Notes under the pieces: model-generated
Told to the model about the DNA's origin: nothing
Databases searched by the model: none
What the model saw: the letters and a program-made list of their open reading frames with translations, nothing else
Assembly: GCF_019343495.1 (NCBI RefSeq)
Contig: NZ_CP072549.1
Location: forward strand, 186,001-250,000
DNA length: 64,000 nt
DNA from: Acinetobacter lwoffii
Lineage (GTDB): Bacteria; Pseudomonadota; Gammaproteobacteria; Pseudomonadales; Moraxellaceae
Direction: 5' to 3'
Program-made: the position numbers and the translations under genes
In this document: positions 40,674 to 50,780 of the stretch, piece by piece
How the letters are laid out: every line of letters starts with the position of its first letter
Numbering within the stretch: position 1 is the first letter of the stretch

Positions 40674-42245
40674 TTAGTATCGCACACAGTTACGGCCATC
40701 ATCTTTCGCCCGATAAAGATTGTTATCGGCAATTTTCAAAACGTCTAGAATATTTTTAGAACTGTCTGGCCAAGAAGCAATACCAATCGAAATACTAATG
40801 TGACCTATGTCCTGAATTTCTTTACCTGCAATCTCTTTTCTGAACCTTTCTGCACTTTCATAAACTTCAGTGAGATTGCTGTTCGGTATAATAATGATAA
40901 ATTCTTCACCGCCATAACGGCAGCAAATATCATCTTTACGAAATTTTTGCTGCATCGTCTTGGCAATATGCTTTAAGACCACATCACCTTGATCATGACC
41001 ATAATTATCATTAATGTTTTTAAAATGATCCACATCCATCAGAAGCACTGAAAAAGGGATGTTCATTTTCATGTTTTGAGTCATGACATAATTCAAACCA
41101 CGACGATTCATCAAGCCGGTTAAAGGATCTGTATTAATATGATGATCCATTTTGCTCATTTGTTGTGAAAACTTGCGAACACTGAGCAGTAGAGCTAACT
41201 TGAATTTTGTGACCTCATAGTACCAGGGTTGGATATCCTTAATTTTTGAACCGATTTCTGCCTGATTTAGCAAACTCGCCATATCTGCCAATTGATTCAA
41301 CGGGGCCGAGATAGAGTCAGACAGCCGCCATACAATATAAAAAACAAGCAGATAAAATAAAAAGAATCCTGCGGCTAATTTATAAAGGATAGAATTTGCC
41401 TGTTTAAGTAAATTATGGGTGGGTTGCTGGGAAACCACGATCCAGTTTGAAGTCGGAATATGAGAAAAACCCGCCAGATTATCAGTGCCCTGGCTATTGA
41501 TTAAACGAATTTGACCATTTTTATGCGCATGCATATATTCCAGACCAGTATTATTACTTGCCCATTGACCAATTCGTTCACGATCCGGATGGAAAATAAT
41601 TTTATTTTCATTGTTAATCACATACATATAACTATTCTTATAATTTTTATAAGTGGTTAGAAGCTGATTAATTACATTTTTTTCTTTTAAATAAATCGCT
41701 GAACCGATGAAGCCCTGATAGTGATTTGACTTGTCAAAAATAGGTTGAGAAATAAACACGATCATATTTTTTTGTACAGAAAAATAGGGCGAAGATATAT
41801 AAGTCGATTTTTTATGAAGAGAGTCAGTAATCCCTTGAGTATGTTGTATTTTGCTTTTATCAATATGCAGGATATTAGGGGAAAAGTTTATCAGTCTGCC
41901 TTGGGTGTCACTGATCACAACACTGTTATAGTGTTCAGACTGATATTTTAATTTATTGACCTCGGCTTCTCTTAGCTCATTGTTATTAAAGTCTTGACCT
42001 AATATCTTGGCACTATAGTCCAGCTCAAGAAGCATATTTCTAAAATGGTTGTCTGTGCTTAATGCAATTTTATGTGCATGATCAGAGTTTAAGGCAAGAG
42101 AATTGTCGATTAACTGATTTTTTACAATCTGATAGCTAATAATGAGAGAAATAATAAAAAGGCTAGACACACTAAAAATAGCCAATAAAAGTATTAACTG
42201 CCTTAAATTGAGATCAAGGTGTTTCCTAAAATTATTAGCTGACAT
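40674..42245 (-). CDS. Cache-domain diguanylate cyclase (GGDEF)
   Basis: A 523-residue membrane-bound c-di-GMP synthase. It has an N-terminal helix (about 17-39), a periplasmic dCache sensor (about 45-285), a second helix (about 287-307), a short linker, and a GGDEF domain (about 370-523). The catalytic signature is GGEEF (about 445-449). An RxxD inhibitory I-site (RKDD) sits five residues before it, so product inhibition is likely. MDVDHFKNINDNYGHDQGD is the metal/GTP site. The cognate signal is unknown. It is the first chromosomal gene outside attR. Confidence 0.93.
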   Translation of the reverse strand: MSANNFRKHLDLNLRQLILLLAIFSVSSLFIISLIISYQIVKNQLIDNSLALNSDHAHKIALSTDNHFRNMLLELDYSAKILGQDFNNNELREAEVNKLKYQSEHYNSVVISDTQGRLINFSPNILHIDKSKIQHTQGITDSLHKKSTYISSPYFSVQKNMIVFISQPIFDKSNHYQGFIGSAIYLKEKNVINQLLTTYKNYKNSYMYVINNENKIIFHPDRERIGQWASNNTGLEYMHAHKNGQIRLINSQGTDNLAGFSHIPTSNWIVVSQQPTHNLLKQANSILYKLAAGFFLFYLLVFYIVWRLSDSISAPLNQLADMASLLNQAEIGSKIKDIQPWYYEVTKFKLALLLSVRKFSQQMSKMDHHINTDPLTGLMNRRGLNYVMTQNMKMNIPFSVLLMDVDHFKNINDNYGHDQGDVVLKHIAKTMQQKFRKDDICCRYGGEEFIIIIPNSNLTEVYESAERFRKEIAGKEIQDIGHISISIGIASWPDSSKNILDVLKIADNNLYRAKDDGRNCVRY

Positions 42246-42907
42246 AAAAAATTAGATATATCTCGATGTATTTATGAGCATTGTATTGCATTTATATTCA
42301 ATGTTTAAGGTTGATATAAAATTAAATTTCCATTAGGTGGGAGTTTTTATTTCGATCAAATTTAGAGTTTATAGATCGATTGCCTGTAAATAGGGTAGCT
42401 TTGAAAAGCTGAGTAGGGTTCTGAATATTTGACTATGCTGCAAATCGAAATATGCGATTGAATGTCTAGCTGAATTGTTGAGTAATTTAATTCATTTCTA
42501 TAAATGCTTAAGTATTCAGACAAAAATATGGTGAATTGACCTTACTGAGGGGAGATCGAATTGTCGCCAATTTTTTTAAAGATAACCTTTTAAAATTCGT
42601 AGTATAGATTCTATGACAGTAGTTTCTTTAAATAGTGCGTCCTTTTCCGGAAGTATTTTTTATAAAAAATCATATTCCAGTTTAATTTTTGAAGTGCTCA
42701 TTAGAGGTTATGAAGGAAAGTATTAAACCTGCTATTCAATAGAAAGTTGAATGTTTAATCAATTATTTTTCAAAAAATCAATACATTAAAGAAAGATGAT
42801 ATGAATACAAAATTCTTCGTAAGATAAGCTAGAAATATTCTAATCTGCTTTATAAAAATAACAATTGAAATCTTGTATATGACTTCTTTTAGAAGTGTAA
42901 AAGGGTA
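42246..42907. other. Gene-poor AT-rich interval
   Basis: About 660 bases between the cyclase start and the small-RNA promoter hold no supported gene. The left part must contain the cyclase promoter on the minus strand. Confidence 0.4.
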
Positions 42908-42935
42908 TTGTCGGTTAAAAAAATACTGCTATATT
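42908..42935 (+). promoter_or_regulatory. Sigma-70-type promoter for the candidate small RNA
   Basis: TTGTCG (42908-42913), a 16-base spacer and TATATT (42930-42935). Transcription would start near 42942, just where the structured region begins. Confidence 0.55.
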
Positions 42936-42941
42936 GAACTC

Positions 42942-43083
42942 ATGGTAGGTCGTAAAACCAATAAGACGCTACCGATAAGTTGGACGGATCAATGACAGTT
43001 AGTTGAGTTTGATGTTTATCACCAGACAATAAATCTAGCACTAGCCATCCAACACAGAGCTCGCAGAAATGCGAGCTTTTTTA
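42942..43083 (+). ncRNA. Candidate structured small RNA, about 140 nt
   Basis: Between a good promoter and a strong terminator lie three helices: GGTAGGTC/GACGCTACC (42944-42951 with 42965-42973), a long-range GTTGGACGG/CCATCCAAC (42979-42987 with 43045-43053), and the terminator AGCTCGC/GCGAGCT (43058-43077) followed by T's to 43083. No open frame of note covers it. The family is not recognised. It could also be a 5' leader/attenuator for the small gene at 43241. Confidence 0.55.
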
Positions 43084-43240
43084 ATGTCTGCACAATTCAT
43101 TCAGTTTAATATTCTTTTTCTTATAATCCCTCCAGATAAAAAAGTTTACATTGCCAAATTCGTTAACATCTTGAAGATTAATCGCTTGGCTAATTATGGT
43201 ATAAAAAACTGCAAATTGGATAATGAGAGAGGAAGGAAAA

Positions 43241-43459
43241 ATGTCAAAGATGATTGATATCAAGGTGAAAGATCAATTTAGTCAAGTGACTGAGGCGAAA
43301 GCTATGCTGCGTTCCTTTGCAGAGCACAACACTCATCATGTAGCTGAGTTGGTCAAAAAAATTGAACATATTGTGGTGGATGGTGAAACCATTCTGCCGA
43401 GTATTGAGCTATTATTTGAAAGCCAACAATCTTCAAATATTTATCGCGTTGTCGAATAA
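43241..43459 (+). CDS. Small conserved-looking protein, 72 residues
   Basis: A protein starting at ATG 43241 with GAGGAAGG upstream; an upstream in-frame ATG at 43223 overlaps that ribosome site and is less likely. It is mixed charge with a helix rich in His (RSFAEHNTHHVAELVKKIEH) and no membrane segment. The function is unknown. A terminator follows at 43531. It lies downstream of the candidate small RNA. Confidence 0.65.
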   Translation: MSKMIDIKVKDQFSQVTEAKAMLRSFAEHNTHHVAELVKKIEHIVVDGETILPSIELLFESQQSSNIYRVVE

Positions 43460-43530
43460 TTTAATCAGTGAACTTCAGATAGGTAGAAAAAAATTGAACT
43501 TATTTATCCGAAATCACCGATTCAGCAGTT

Positions 43531-43560
43531 AAAAAACTCACCATTTAGGTGAGTTTTTTT
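43531..43560 (+). terminator. Terminator after the 72-aa gene
   Basis: AAAAAACTCACC/GGTGAGTTTTTTT with an ATTTA loop. Confidence 0.88.
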
Positions 43561-43710
43561 ATACTTTGGTATTTGCTAGCTTGGATGCTAATGTGTGCAG
43601 CTATAATCATAAGTTGATTCAATCTCTAAGAGAAGACAACGTGGTAGTGGGCCTTGATTGGCCGAAGAAATATCCAATTTTGATAAAAAATCAATAGAAT
43701 GGGCAGGTGG

Positions 43711-44061
43711 TTAAATCTGTTTAAGCTGCACATTCACATCATATTTTTCAAATTCTTTTAGAATCTGCGCTAAAGTTTGCTGTGCGGTTGTATGCTCAGA
43801 GCTTAAAGAAATTTCCTGACGAGTCGTGCTGTCAAAACATTCAATGGCCTGAATCAGCCAATGATGCTCAATGGGACTTTTTTGAATCAACACACGGCGC
43901 GGTTGCAAGCTGTCACTGATCTGGCGGGGAAGTACATAGGTAATCGCTAGTTGCACAAATTGCAGTTCTTCAACCGGACTTAAAAAGGTAATCACCCAGT
44001 TGCCAACTTTACTCAGTTGCATGGGATTATCGAACGCATCGAATTGTAAATAATATGACAT
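43711..44061 (-). CDS. Uncharacterised protein, about 116 residues
   Basis: A soluble protein beginning MSYYLQFDAFDNPMQLSKVG at 44061; a start at 44067 would add two residues. It has no recognisable domain and a mixed alpha/beta appearance. The basic PRRVLIQKSPIEHHWL stretch and the helix ending LKEFEKYDVNVQLKQI are notable. It is followed on the same strand by unrelated short sequence and preceded by another hypothetical gene. No function is proposed. Confidence 0.65.
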   Translation of the reverse strand: MSYYLQFDAFDNPMQLSKVGNWVITFLSPVEELQFVQLAITYVLPRQISDSLQPRRVLIQKSPIEHHWLIQAIECFDSTTRQEISLSSEHTTAQQTLAQILKEFEKYDVNVQLKQI

Positions 44062-44261
44062 ATACATGATTCAATCGGATGTCTATGCTCACTATATGGC
44101 GGGATTGTAATTCTTTTTCTATCACGCTTAAGTCGGATATTTCGAGCTTTAAATTTCGCTTAAACATAAATATATCAAATAACCAATTAGTTATCTTAAA
44201 TCATTAAAGCTGCCTCATTGTTAAACTCACTTATTTAAGAGTTTAAAAGACTAAGATATTC

Positions 44262-44927
44262 TTATTCAGGCGCTTCATTTTGCTGTAATTGATCTAAAGC
44301 AAAATTAATCTGCTTCAGAATGTGATTCAATTCTTGAGGAGCAATGCGACTTTCCTGAAGTGATGTGATCCATTGCATTTGACAAAGTTTCAAACTGCGC
44401 ACATCCGGTGCCTGTAAAATATGGTGAATTTGCTGCTTGGCCATCAAGCCACAATATTTTTGTAAGCTTTCCATCATCATATATTTGAGGTCTTCAAAAG
44501 ACATGGGTTTCAGTTCAGGCAGCTTTTGTTCATGGCTTGAATCCGTTTCAGCAGATGGAGTGTTCTGCAGTATTTTTATGGGCTCCATCTTAGAGTTTAG
44601 ATCTTTTGTCGCAGAATCCGCTGCTATCGAGGAATTCAACGAACGGTGAATCTCGGAGTGTGCCAGGTCAACTTTTGTATCTGATCTTGCATCAGCCTGC
44701 TTTTGACTGATGGCTACCTCGCCAGTTTCAGCCGGAACGATTAAATCCATGGCATAAAGTTGATCTAAGAGTTCGGCAGGAGCAAGCTGCTGCTTTAAGC
44801 CATCATTTAATAAGTTGAAATCTTGGCTGCCGATCAGAACCAGTAAGCGGCGTTGGCGTGCGGTCAGTGGGATGGAGCGATCCTGTAGCACCTCGATCCC
44901 ACGTTGAGTTTTATAAAAATGCATCAT
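44262..44927 (-). CDS. Uncharacterised protein, 221 residues, possible winged-helix N-terminus
   Basis: The N-terminal 80 residues (TQRGIEVLQDRSIPLTARQR, RLLVLIGSQDFNLLND, LLDQLYAMDLIVPAE) resemble the small winged-helix domain of Acinetobacter regulators. A low-complexity polar linker (about 82-145) follows, and then a helical C-terminal domain (MSFEDLKYMMMESLQKYCGL to ILKQINFALDQLQ). It has no membrane segment. Its function is unknown, with DNA binding as a tentative inference. Confidence 0.65.
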   Translation of the reverse strand: MMHFYKTQRGIEVLQDRSIPLTARQRRLLVLIGSQDFNLLNDGLKQQLAPAELLDQLYAMDLIVPAETGEVAISQKQADARSDTKVDLAHSEIHRSLNSSIAADSATKDLNSKMEPIKILQNTPSAETDSSHEQKLPELKPMSFEDLKYMMMESLQKYCGLMAKQQIHHILQAPDVRSLKLCQMQWITSLQESRIAPQELNHILKQINFALDQLQQNEAPE

Positions 44928-45028
44928 AGCTGAATAGATGGTTGCTTAAATTCAGCTAGAGCATAGTCTGTGAAAATTACATTAATATGAAGTATTTATT
45001 AAAATACAGAGGTTTATTTTGATAAGAC

Positions 45029-45727
45029 CTATAATGTAGTGATCGCCGTATTTTCAAGGGCCTTACGTAAATAAGGATCCAGCTCATCTTGACGCAACAA
45101 CCATTGCACATAGTCAGCAGGCAGTTCTGCAATAGCGGTACCGCGATGTTTACCAAAATTAATCGTACGTGGAATTCGGGCATCTTCAGAAGCCTCGAAT
45201 AATTCCTGCATATTGTTGATTTTTAAATGATGCACAATATGCATCAAAATATTGGCAGTTAAAATAATATCCATATCGGCACGATGCGCTTTACGGATCA
45301 TTTCACGCGCTCTTTCGCTGCCTTTGGTGATCATATAAATCAGTGCAGAAATATTGTGTGCTTCTGCATCTGGCCAGACCTGACGTGCTAAAGCCAGTGT
45401 ACAAATCGCCTTGATTTTTGAAGTATCTACACCACATTTTTCGATGGCACGGACGTCATAATCAATATTATGGCCGATCATATAGACGGTTTCATCAGGC
45501 AGGCGAAAGGTAGTGTAATGCGGCTGACCTTCCAGATCCGATTCCAGAATATGATGCACGGCCATGGCAGCAAAAGAAATGGCTTCGTCACATGAATAAA
45601 GCTGATCAAACAGACGGCTTTTATCCAGACTGATTTTATGCTCTACAATTTCGACAGGCGCATAAGCAATTTCGATGGGTTGACCATTTAAAGTATGCGT
45701 TTCGGTATCAAGAATAATGGCCTGCAT
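45029..45727 (-). CDS. DEDD 3'-5' exonuclease with DUF3820 (ExoX C-terminal-like) domain
   Basis: A 232-residue DnaQ-like exonuclease. ExoI is LDTETHTL (Asp7, Glu9), ExoII is GHNIDYDVRAIE, and ExoIII is the HRADMDIIL motif (His and Asp). The C-terminal 55 residues (INFGKHRGTAIAELPADYVQWLL) form the DUF3820/ExoX-C domain seen in quorum-sensing-regulated virulence-factor-like proteins. It probably trims single-stranded DNA or RNA ends in the cytoplasm. It stands alone, not in an obvious operon. Confidence 0.88.
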   Translation of the reverse strand: MQAIILDTETHTLNGQPIEIAYAPVEIVEHKISLDKSRLFDQLYSCDEAISFAAMAVHHILESDLEGQPHYTTFRLPDETVYMIGHNIDYDVRAIEKCGVDTSKIKAICTLALARQVWPDAEAHNISALIYMITKGSERAREMIRKAHRADMDIILTANILMHIVHHLKINNMQELFEASEDARIPRTINFGKHRGTAIAELPADYVQWLLRQDELDPYLRKALENTAITTL

Positions 45728-46299
45728 GCGTTAAGCACCATAAAAGAAGAGACAGGCTTCATATTAACGATAAATAGAGAAAAAGATTAAGCTGAATTTT
45801 ATAAAATATGCACTTATAGACAAAGAATGAGGTAAATCAATCCAATCCTGCCTAATTATGAACAAATAGATCAAACACACATCTCTCAATTTAGATATCT
45901 ACAATTATCTGATTCAGGTTAAGGCATCTTCAAGAAGTTCAGAAAGACAAAAGAGGGAGAAAGGTCTAAAGAAAGAATAAGGTCTAAAGAAAGAATGAGG
46001 AAAATGCGTTGATCCGATTTTAAATTGGTTGGGAGTGCTGCTAGATCACAGGGCATTCAGTATTTAAAGCAATGTAAGCTTACAAAGCGTGAGAAAAATA
46101 CGCAAAATTTTAAAAGTCAAAAAACTTTAATGTCAATTCAATAGTTTGATTTTACTTAAATTGACCATGAATTCTAAAGAGTTGAGCCATTTTTATTGCA
46201 AACTGAATAAAGTTCATGATCGAAAATTTAAAACTTCATGCTACAATACGCGCCAATCTTAGCACGGCTTAAAAGCCCTAAATCAATAGGACCTCGCTA
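45728..46299. other. glyA upstream region with 18-bp tandem repeat and promoter
   Basis: This 572-base gap has a perfect tandem pair of AAGGTCTAAAGAAAGAAT (45961-45978, 45979-45996). A TGCTACAAT extended -10 (TACAAT at 46242-46247) is near glyA. No riboswitch is recognisable. Confidence 0.5.
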
Positions 46300-47550
46300 A
46301 TGTTTGCCAATATCTCTATCGCTGAATTTGATCCAGAATTAGCTCAAGCAATCTCGAATGAAGATGCTCGTCAAGAAGCTCATATTGAGCTAATCGCTTC
46401 TGAAAACTACTGCTCACCAGCAGTTATGGAAGCTCAAGGTTCAAAACTTACTAACAAATATGCGGAAGGCTACCCAGGTAAACGCTACTATGGCGGTTGC
46501 GAGTATGTAGACGTTATCGAACAATTGGCGATTGACCGTGCTAAAGAACTCTTTGGTGCTGATTATGCTAACGTTCAGCCACATGCTGGTTCACAAGCAA
46601 ACTCAGCAGTTTACTTAGCGCTTCTTAACCCGGGCGATACAGTTCTGGGTATGAGCCTTGCTCACGGTGGTCACTTGACGCACGGTGCAAAAGTAAGTTT
46701 CTCTGGTAAAACATATAATGCGATTCAGTACGGTTTAAACCCTGAAACTGGCGAGATCGATTACGAAGAAGTTGAGCGTTTGGCGCTTGAGCACAAGCCA
46801 CGCATGATCGTTGCTGGTTTCTCTGCATACAGCCAAATCGTTGACTGGCAGCGTTTCCGTGACATCGCGGACAAAGTTGGCGCTTACCTATTTGTTGATA
46901 TGGCTCACGTTGCAGGTCTGGTTGCCGCTGGCGTTTACCCAAGCCCGGTGCAAATCGCTGACGTTACTACGACTACGACTCACAAAACACTTCGTGGTCC
47001 ACGTTCAGGTCTGATCCTTGCGAAAGCAAACGAAGAAATCGAGAAGAAACTTCAATCGGCTGTATTCCCAGGCAACCAGGGTGGTCCTTTGGTTCACGCG
47101 ATTGCTGCGAAAGCAATCTGCTTCAAAGAAGCAATGGCACCTGAATACAAAGCTTATCAGCAACAAGTAGTTGTGAATGCGAAAGCAATGGCTGAAGTAT
47201 TAATCGCTCGTGGTTATGACGTAGTTTCTGGTGGTACTGAAAACCACTTGTTCTTGTTGTCTTTAATCAAACAAGACATCACAGGTAAAGAAGCTGACGC
47301 TTGGTTAGGTGCTGCTCACATTACTGTGAACAAAAACTCTGTACCAAACGATCCACGCTCTCCGTTCGTCACTTCAGGTATCCGTATCGGTACACCTGCA
47401 GTAACAACTCGCGGTTTTGGCGAAGCTGAAGTGCGTGAACTTGCAGGCTGGATCGCTGACATCCTAGATGCTAAAGGCGATGAAGCTGTTATCAACGCGG
47501 TGAAAGAGAAAGTTGCAGCGGTATGTGCTAAATTCCCAGTTTATGCATAA
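46300..47550 (+). CDS. glyA: Serine hydroxymethyltransferase
   Basis: A 416-residue PLP enzyme that interconverts serine and glycine and supplies 5,10-methylene-tetrahydrofolate. Signature stretches are [52 protein letters not shown] and the PLP-Lys motif [15 protein letters not shown] (Lys about 229). It has full length and no defects, with GC-rich preferred codons typical of a highly expressed gene. The ATG at 46300 follows AGGACCTCGCTA. It is monocistronic, with a terminator at 47570. Confidence 0.98.
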   Translation: MFANISIAEFDPELAQAISNEDARQEAHIELIASENYCSPAVMEAQGSKLTNKYAEGYPGKRYYGGCEYVDVIEQLAIDRAKELFGADYANVQPHAGSQANSAVYLALLNPGDTVLGMSLAHGGHLTHGAKVSFSGKTYNAIQYGLNPETGEIDYEEVERLALEHKPRMIVAGFSAYSQIVDWQRFRDIADKVGAYLFVDMAHVAGLVAAGVYPSPVQIADVTTTTTHKTLRGPRSGLILAKANEEIEKKLQSAVFPGNQGGPLVHAIAAKAICFKEAMAPEYKAYQQQVVVNAKAMAEVLIARGYDVVSGGTENHLFLLSLIKQDITGKEADAWLGAAHITVNKNSVPNDPRSPFVTSGIRIGTPAVTTRGFGEAEVRELAGWIADILDAKGDEAVINAVKEKVAAVCAKFPVYA

Positions 47551-47569
47551 TCGCTTATAAACGGAAAGG

Positions 47570-47593
47570 AGCTCCCAACCGGGAGCTTTTTTT
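47570..47593 (+). terminator. glyA terminator
   Basis: AGCTCCC-AACC-GGGAGCT followed by a run of T. Confidence 0.92.
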
Positions 47594-48055
47594 ATAGCTG
47601 TAAAAATAACGATGTAAAAGATGTTTAGACTTGATCGGGCTTATATAGATCAATTTCCATGCCGTAAGAGATTGAGTCATCAATAAAATCATATTGAGTT
47701 TTTCTCAATCTGGCTTAAAGTCTTTTATCAACTATTTGTATTTTTAAATGCTTTAAAAGAATGAATGCATTCGTTGCATGCTTTGCTTGAAATTATTTAC
47801 AGGAATTATTTTCAGAACCTGACACTTTAAAAATAATAGGTTATTGAGCTGAAGATCATGGTAGATGAAGCGCTTGAGTGAATCCCATGTTACTGTAAGG
47901 TGGTGCTGATATAAGCGCCGTGAATGACATCATTCTTTTTATTTAAACGTTATATGGATCGGTATCATTTGAATATGGGTAAATCCTGTATTTAAAAATG
48001 CTGCTGGCGGTTGATTGATTAATTTTTCATTTATGCATTAAACAAGGTAATAAGG
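47594..48055. other. Gene-free interval before rnk
   Basis: About 460 bases, AT-rich, with no open frame of note and no repeat or RNA structure that I can support. Confidence 0.4.
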
Positions 48056-48460
48056 ATGACTAAACCCAACATTATTTTATCTGAGCAAGATTTACATCGT
48101 CTGGAAACGATGCTGGAGAATCAGAGCAAGCTGAGCGAAACCATGATCCGCTTAGAGGATGAATTGGCACGTGCCGAAGTGGTCGAGCCGCAAGCGATCG
48201 CAAGCAATATCGTGACCATGCATTCCCGTGTGTTGCTGACCATTGCACCTTCTACGGAAGCTGTTGAGGTGACACTGGTTTACCCACACGAATTTAAAGG
48301 TGAAAAGGGGCAGGTCAATGTGGTCGCACCAATAGGTGCAGCCATTTTGGGCTTAGCGGAAGGTCAAACCATTGAATGGCCACAACCGGATGGTCATACC
48401 ATGAAAGTAACCATTGAAAAAGTGCTGTTTCAGCCGGAGAGCGAAGGGGATTATCTTTAA
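48056..48460 (+). CDS. rnk: Rnk, nucleoside diphosphate kinase regulator
   Basis: A 134-residue protein with an N-terminal coiled region (MTKPNIILSEQDLHRLETML, then LARAEVV) and the GreA/GreB-like C-terminal FKBP-type domain (VTLVYPHEF, VAPIGAAILGLAEGQTIEWP). It binds RNA polymerase near the secondary channel but lacks the long Gre coiled coil. AAGG lies about ten bases upstream of the ATG. A terminator at 48483 ends the transcript. Confidence 0.93.
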   Translation: MTKPNIILSEQDLHRLETMLENQSKLSETMIRLEDELARAEVVEPQAIASNIVTMHSRVLLTIAPSTEAVEVTLVYPHEFKGEKGQVNVVAPIGAAILGLAEGQTIEWPQPDGHTMKVTIEKVLFQPESEGDYL

Positions 48461-48482
48461 GCCAGCGTTGGATCATCCTTGA

Positions 48483-48507
48483 AAGCCATAGCAATATGGC
48501 TTTTTTT
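48483..48507 (+). terminator. rnk terminator
   Basis: AAGCCATA-GCAA-TATGGCTT with a run of T. The rest of 48508-48801 shows no gene. Confidence 0.85.
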
Positions 48508-48801
48508 GTATATGGATTTTAAGTAAAACCTGATGTTGTAAGCATTTAGATCAGATTGAATACATTTTAAAGTTCTAAATGCTTAAAGTTAAATAATTCT
48601 CAAAATGCAATGTAGTCATTTATCTCTGCAATTGAATCGTATTGCCAAAATCATAATTAAAATAAAGATAAAACATGGATTTAGTTAAAGTGATGTAACG
48701 AATTTCTGGATAAATATACACAACGCGGTCTGTTTTTTTGCTACATTCGAAGATGTTCTAGACTTCTTTGTTTCACTTTTTTAAAGGATATCGCCTCAAC
48801 C

Positions 48802-49593
48802 ATGTCGCGCTTTGAAGCTCTACCTGCCTTGACTGATATGATGCTTGATCGTGAGGAAATTCTGGCGATTAAGCGTAATGAGCTTGTGCCTGTACTGGAT
48901 AATCAATATGGGCTGAATCATTATGCAGATGCTCTGATTCAGGCACAGTCCGTTCTACTGAATGGTGTAGATCCGCACTTGACCCAACAGTTAAGCCAGA
49001 CCATTGAGCAATTGATTCATGCCTTGGCAGAATCTAAAAAATATCTGAAAAAACGTAAATTTAATGCCCTACAGAAATGGCTAGGCATCGATCTGGATTA
49101 TGGCTCAAGTCAGGTGGAATATTATCAACGGCTAGACCGTTTGCTCGATCAGGCCGATCACTTAAGCCGTAAATTACAGATTGAAATTCAGAAATCGCAG
49201 TCGCGTTTTCAGCAGCTTTTGGGGTTGCGCGAACAGATGGCCAAGCACATTGTCGCAGCAGACGAGTTTCTGTCTGAATATCCGCTATTCGTCAAAAACC
49301 AGCATCCCTTGGATAATTTTTCAGAACGCCTCTCCAAGAAAATTAATACCTTACGTACCTTGCAAAGCAGTAATGACATCGCCATTACCCAGATGCAGCT
49401 TTCGCAGCAGCTTTCCTTTAGCCTGCTGGATCGCTTTAAGGAAGCACAGCAGGTCTTGATTCCGGCCTGGCAATATCATGTCAAACAAAGCCAGACGAAA
49501 CACTCGACAAGTGATCTGGAAAAACTTGATAATAGCCGTGAGAGTCTGATTAAAACGTTAAAAAAATCCCTCGAGAAACCCTCGAAAACATAA
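48802..49593 (+). CDS. Helical protein of the TelA operon (263 aa)
   Basis: A long, mostly coiled-coil, soluble protein with no membrane segment (RLDRLLDQADHLSRKLQIEI, KSQSRFQQLLGLREQMAKHI, SERLSKKINTLRTLQ). It starts at ATG 48802 with AAAGGA upstream and ends 16 bases before the TelA-like gene. The three genes to 51698 form one transcription unit. No named function is known to me. A scaffolding or partner role for TelA is inferred. Confidence 0.7.
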   Translation: MSRFEALPALTDMMLDREEILAIKRNELVPVLDNQYGLNHYADALIQAQSVLLNGVDPHLTQQLSQTIEQLIHALAESKKYLKKRKFNALQKWLGIDLDYGSSQVEYYQRLDRLLDQADHLSRKLQIEIQKSQSRFQQLLGLREQMAKHIVAADEFLSEYPLFVKNQHPLDNFSERLSKKINTLRTLQSSNDIAITQMQLSQQLSFSLLDRFKEAQQVLIPAWQYHVKQSQTKHSTSDLEKLDNSRESLIKTLKKSLEKPSKT

Positions 49594-49609
49594 CAATATA
49601 AGGTGAACT

Positions 49610-50743
49610 ATGATCAAGTCTGATTTAGTAAATTTACCTGTTGAAAGCTCGAATGAACTGGTCGAACAAAAATTCCAGCAAATGGACCTGAAAGAACTGT
49701 GCTTACAGCCTGCTGACTTTCAGGAGGTGCTGGCTGCACGTAAAGAGTTGCAGAACATGAGTCATAACAGCGTGGCTGAATATGGCAAAAATATTGCGAC
49801 CAAAACTTCGACCTATACCGATGAATTACTGAATCTGGTGCAAAATAGAGATCTGGATGCGACAGGACAGAAGCTGAATCAGGTGGTACAGGTGGCTCAG
49901 CAGCTGAATACCAGCAGTATTCTCAATAAAAAGAAAAGTTCGGGTTTTTTTGGCAATATTATTAGCAAATTCAAAGGTGCGAAAGATAACTTTGATGCGC
50001 ATTTCAATACCACTAAAGAGCAGCTAGATGTACTGGTGAAAGAGATTGAAACCTCGCAATCCGGTTTGAAAGCACGTGTTGATACCCTGGATAAAATGTT
50101 TGACGGGGTACAGGATGAATATAAACAGCTCGGGGTACATATCGCCGCAGGCCGTTTACGCGAACAGGAGCTGCAGCAGGAAATTTCCACTTTAACCGCC
50201 TTGCCGCAAGATCAGAGCACCACCCAGAAAATTTATGACCTGAACCATCTGGCCAATAATCTGGAAAAACGTGTCAGTGATTTACAGGTATTGCAGCAAT
50301 CTGCGATGCAGACCTTGCCAATGATCCGGATTATCCAGTCGAATAACCTGATGTTGGTCGACAAGTTCTATGCGATCAAAAACATTACTTTACCGGCGTG
50401 GAAAAACCAGATCAGTCTGGCGATTTCGTTGAGTGAACAGAAGAACAGTGTACAGCTGGCCAATACCATTGATGATGCTACCAACGAGCTGCTGCGCCGT
50501 AATGCTGACCTGTTACATCAGAACTCGGTTGATACGGCTAAAGCCAATCAACGCTCGGTGATTGACATTGAAACGCTTGAACATGTGCAAAACACCCTCA
50601 TTAAAACTGTAAATGATGTGATTCAGATTCAGAAAGAAGGTGTACAAAAACGCACAGAAGCAACCGTGCGTTTGAAAGCTTTGCAGGATAATCTGAATCA
50701 TTTGGTGATTGAATCAAGTACCAGTGGATCCAAGCCCAACTAA
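49610..50743 (+). CDS. TelA-family toxic anion resistance protein
   Basis: A 377-residue TelA (PF05816) protein. It is almost entirely helical, with the family layout including KKSSGFFGNIISKFKGAKDNFDAHF, then IETSQSGLKARVDTLDKMFDGV, the AGRLREQELQQ turn, and NLMLVDKFYAIKNITLPAWK. TelA proteins were first linked to tellurite and other toxic anions. Here there are no accompanying terD-type genes, so a stress or envelope role is equally possible. It lies between two uncharacterised genes of the same operon. Confidence 0.88.
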   Translation: MIKSDLVNLPVESSNELVEQKFQQMDLKELCLQPADFQEVLAARKELQNMSHNSVAEYGKNIATKTSTYTDELLNLVQNRDLDATGQKLNQVVQVAQQLNTSSILNKKKSSGFFGNIISKFKGAKDNFDAHFNTTKEQLDVLVKEIETSQSGLKARVDTLDKMFDGVQDEYKQLGVHIAAGRLREQELQQEISTLTALPQDQSTTQKIYDLNHLANNLEKRVSDLQVLQQSAMQTLPMIRIIQSNNLMLVDKFYAIKNITLPAWKNQISLAISLSEQKNSVQLANTIDDATNELLRRNADLLHQNSVDTAKANQRSVIDIETLEHVQNTLIKTVNDVIQIQKEGVQKRTEATVRLKALQDNLNHLVIESSTSGSKPN

Positions 50744-50780
50744 ATCAGGTAGGGCCAAAATCTGTAAGAAGGAGTAGAGA

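Noticed and set aside
42246..42900. Possible second attachment scar or tRNA fragment beyond attR
   Set aside because: I looked for further copies of the tRNA 3' end and found none; no cloverleaf can be drawn.
43069..43263. Small open frames on both strands near the 72-aa gene
   Set aside because: They overlap the terminator and AT-rich promoter region and lack ribosome sites.
46100..46299. Glycine or SAM riboswitch ahead of glyA
   Set aside because: No conserved paired core or tandem aptamer arrangement is visible.
46625..46942. Minus-strand open frame inside glyA
   Set aside because: It is an antisense shadow of the glyA codon pattern.
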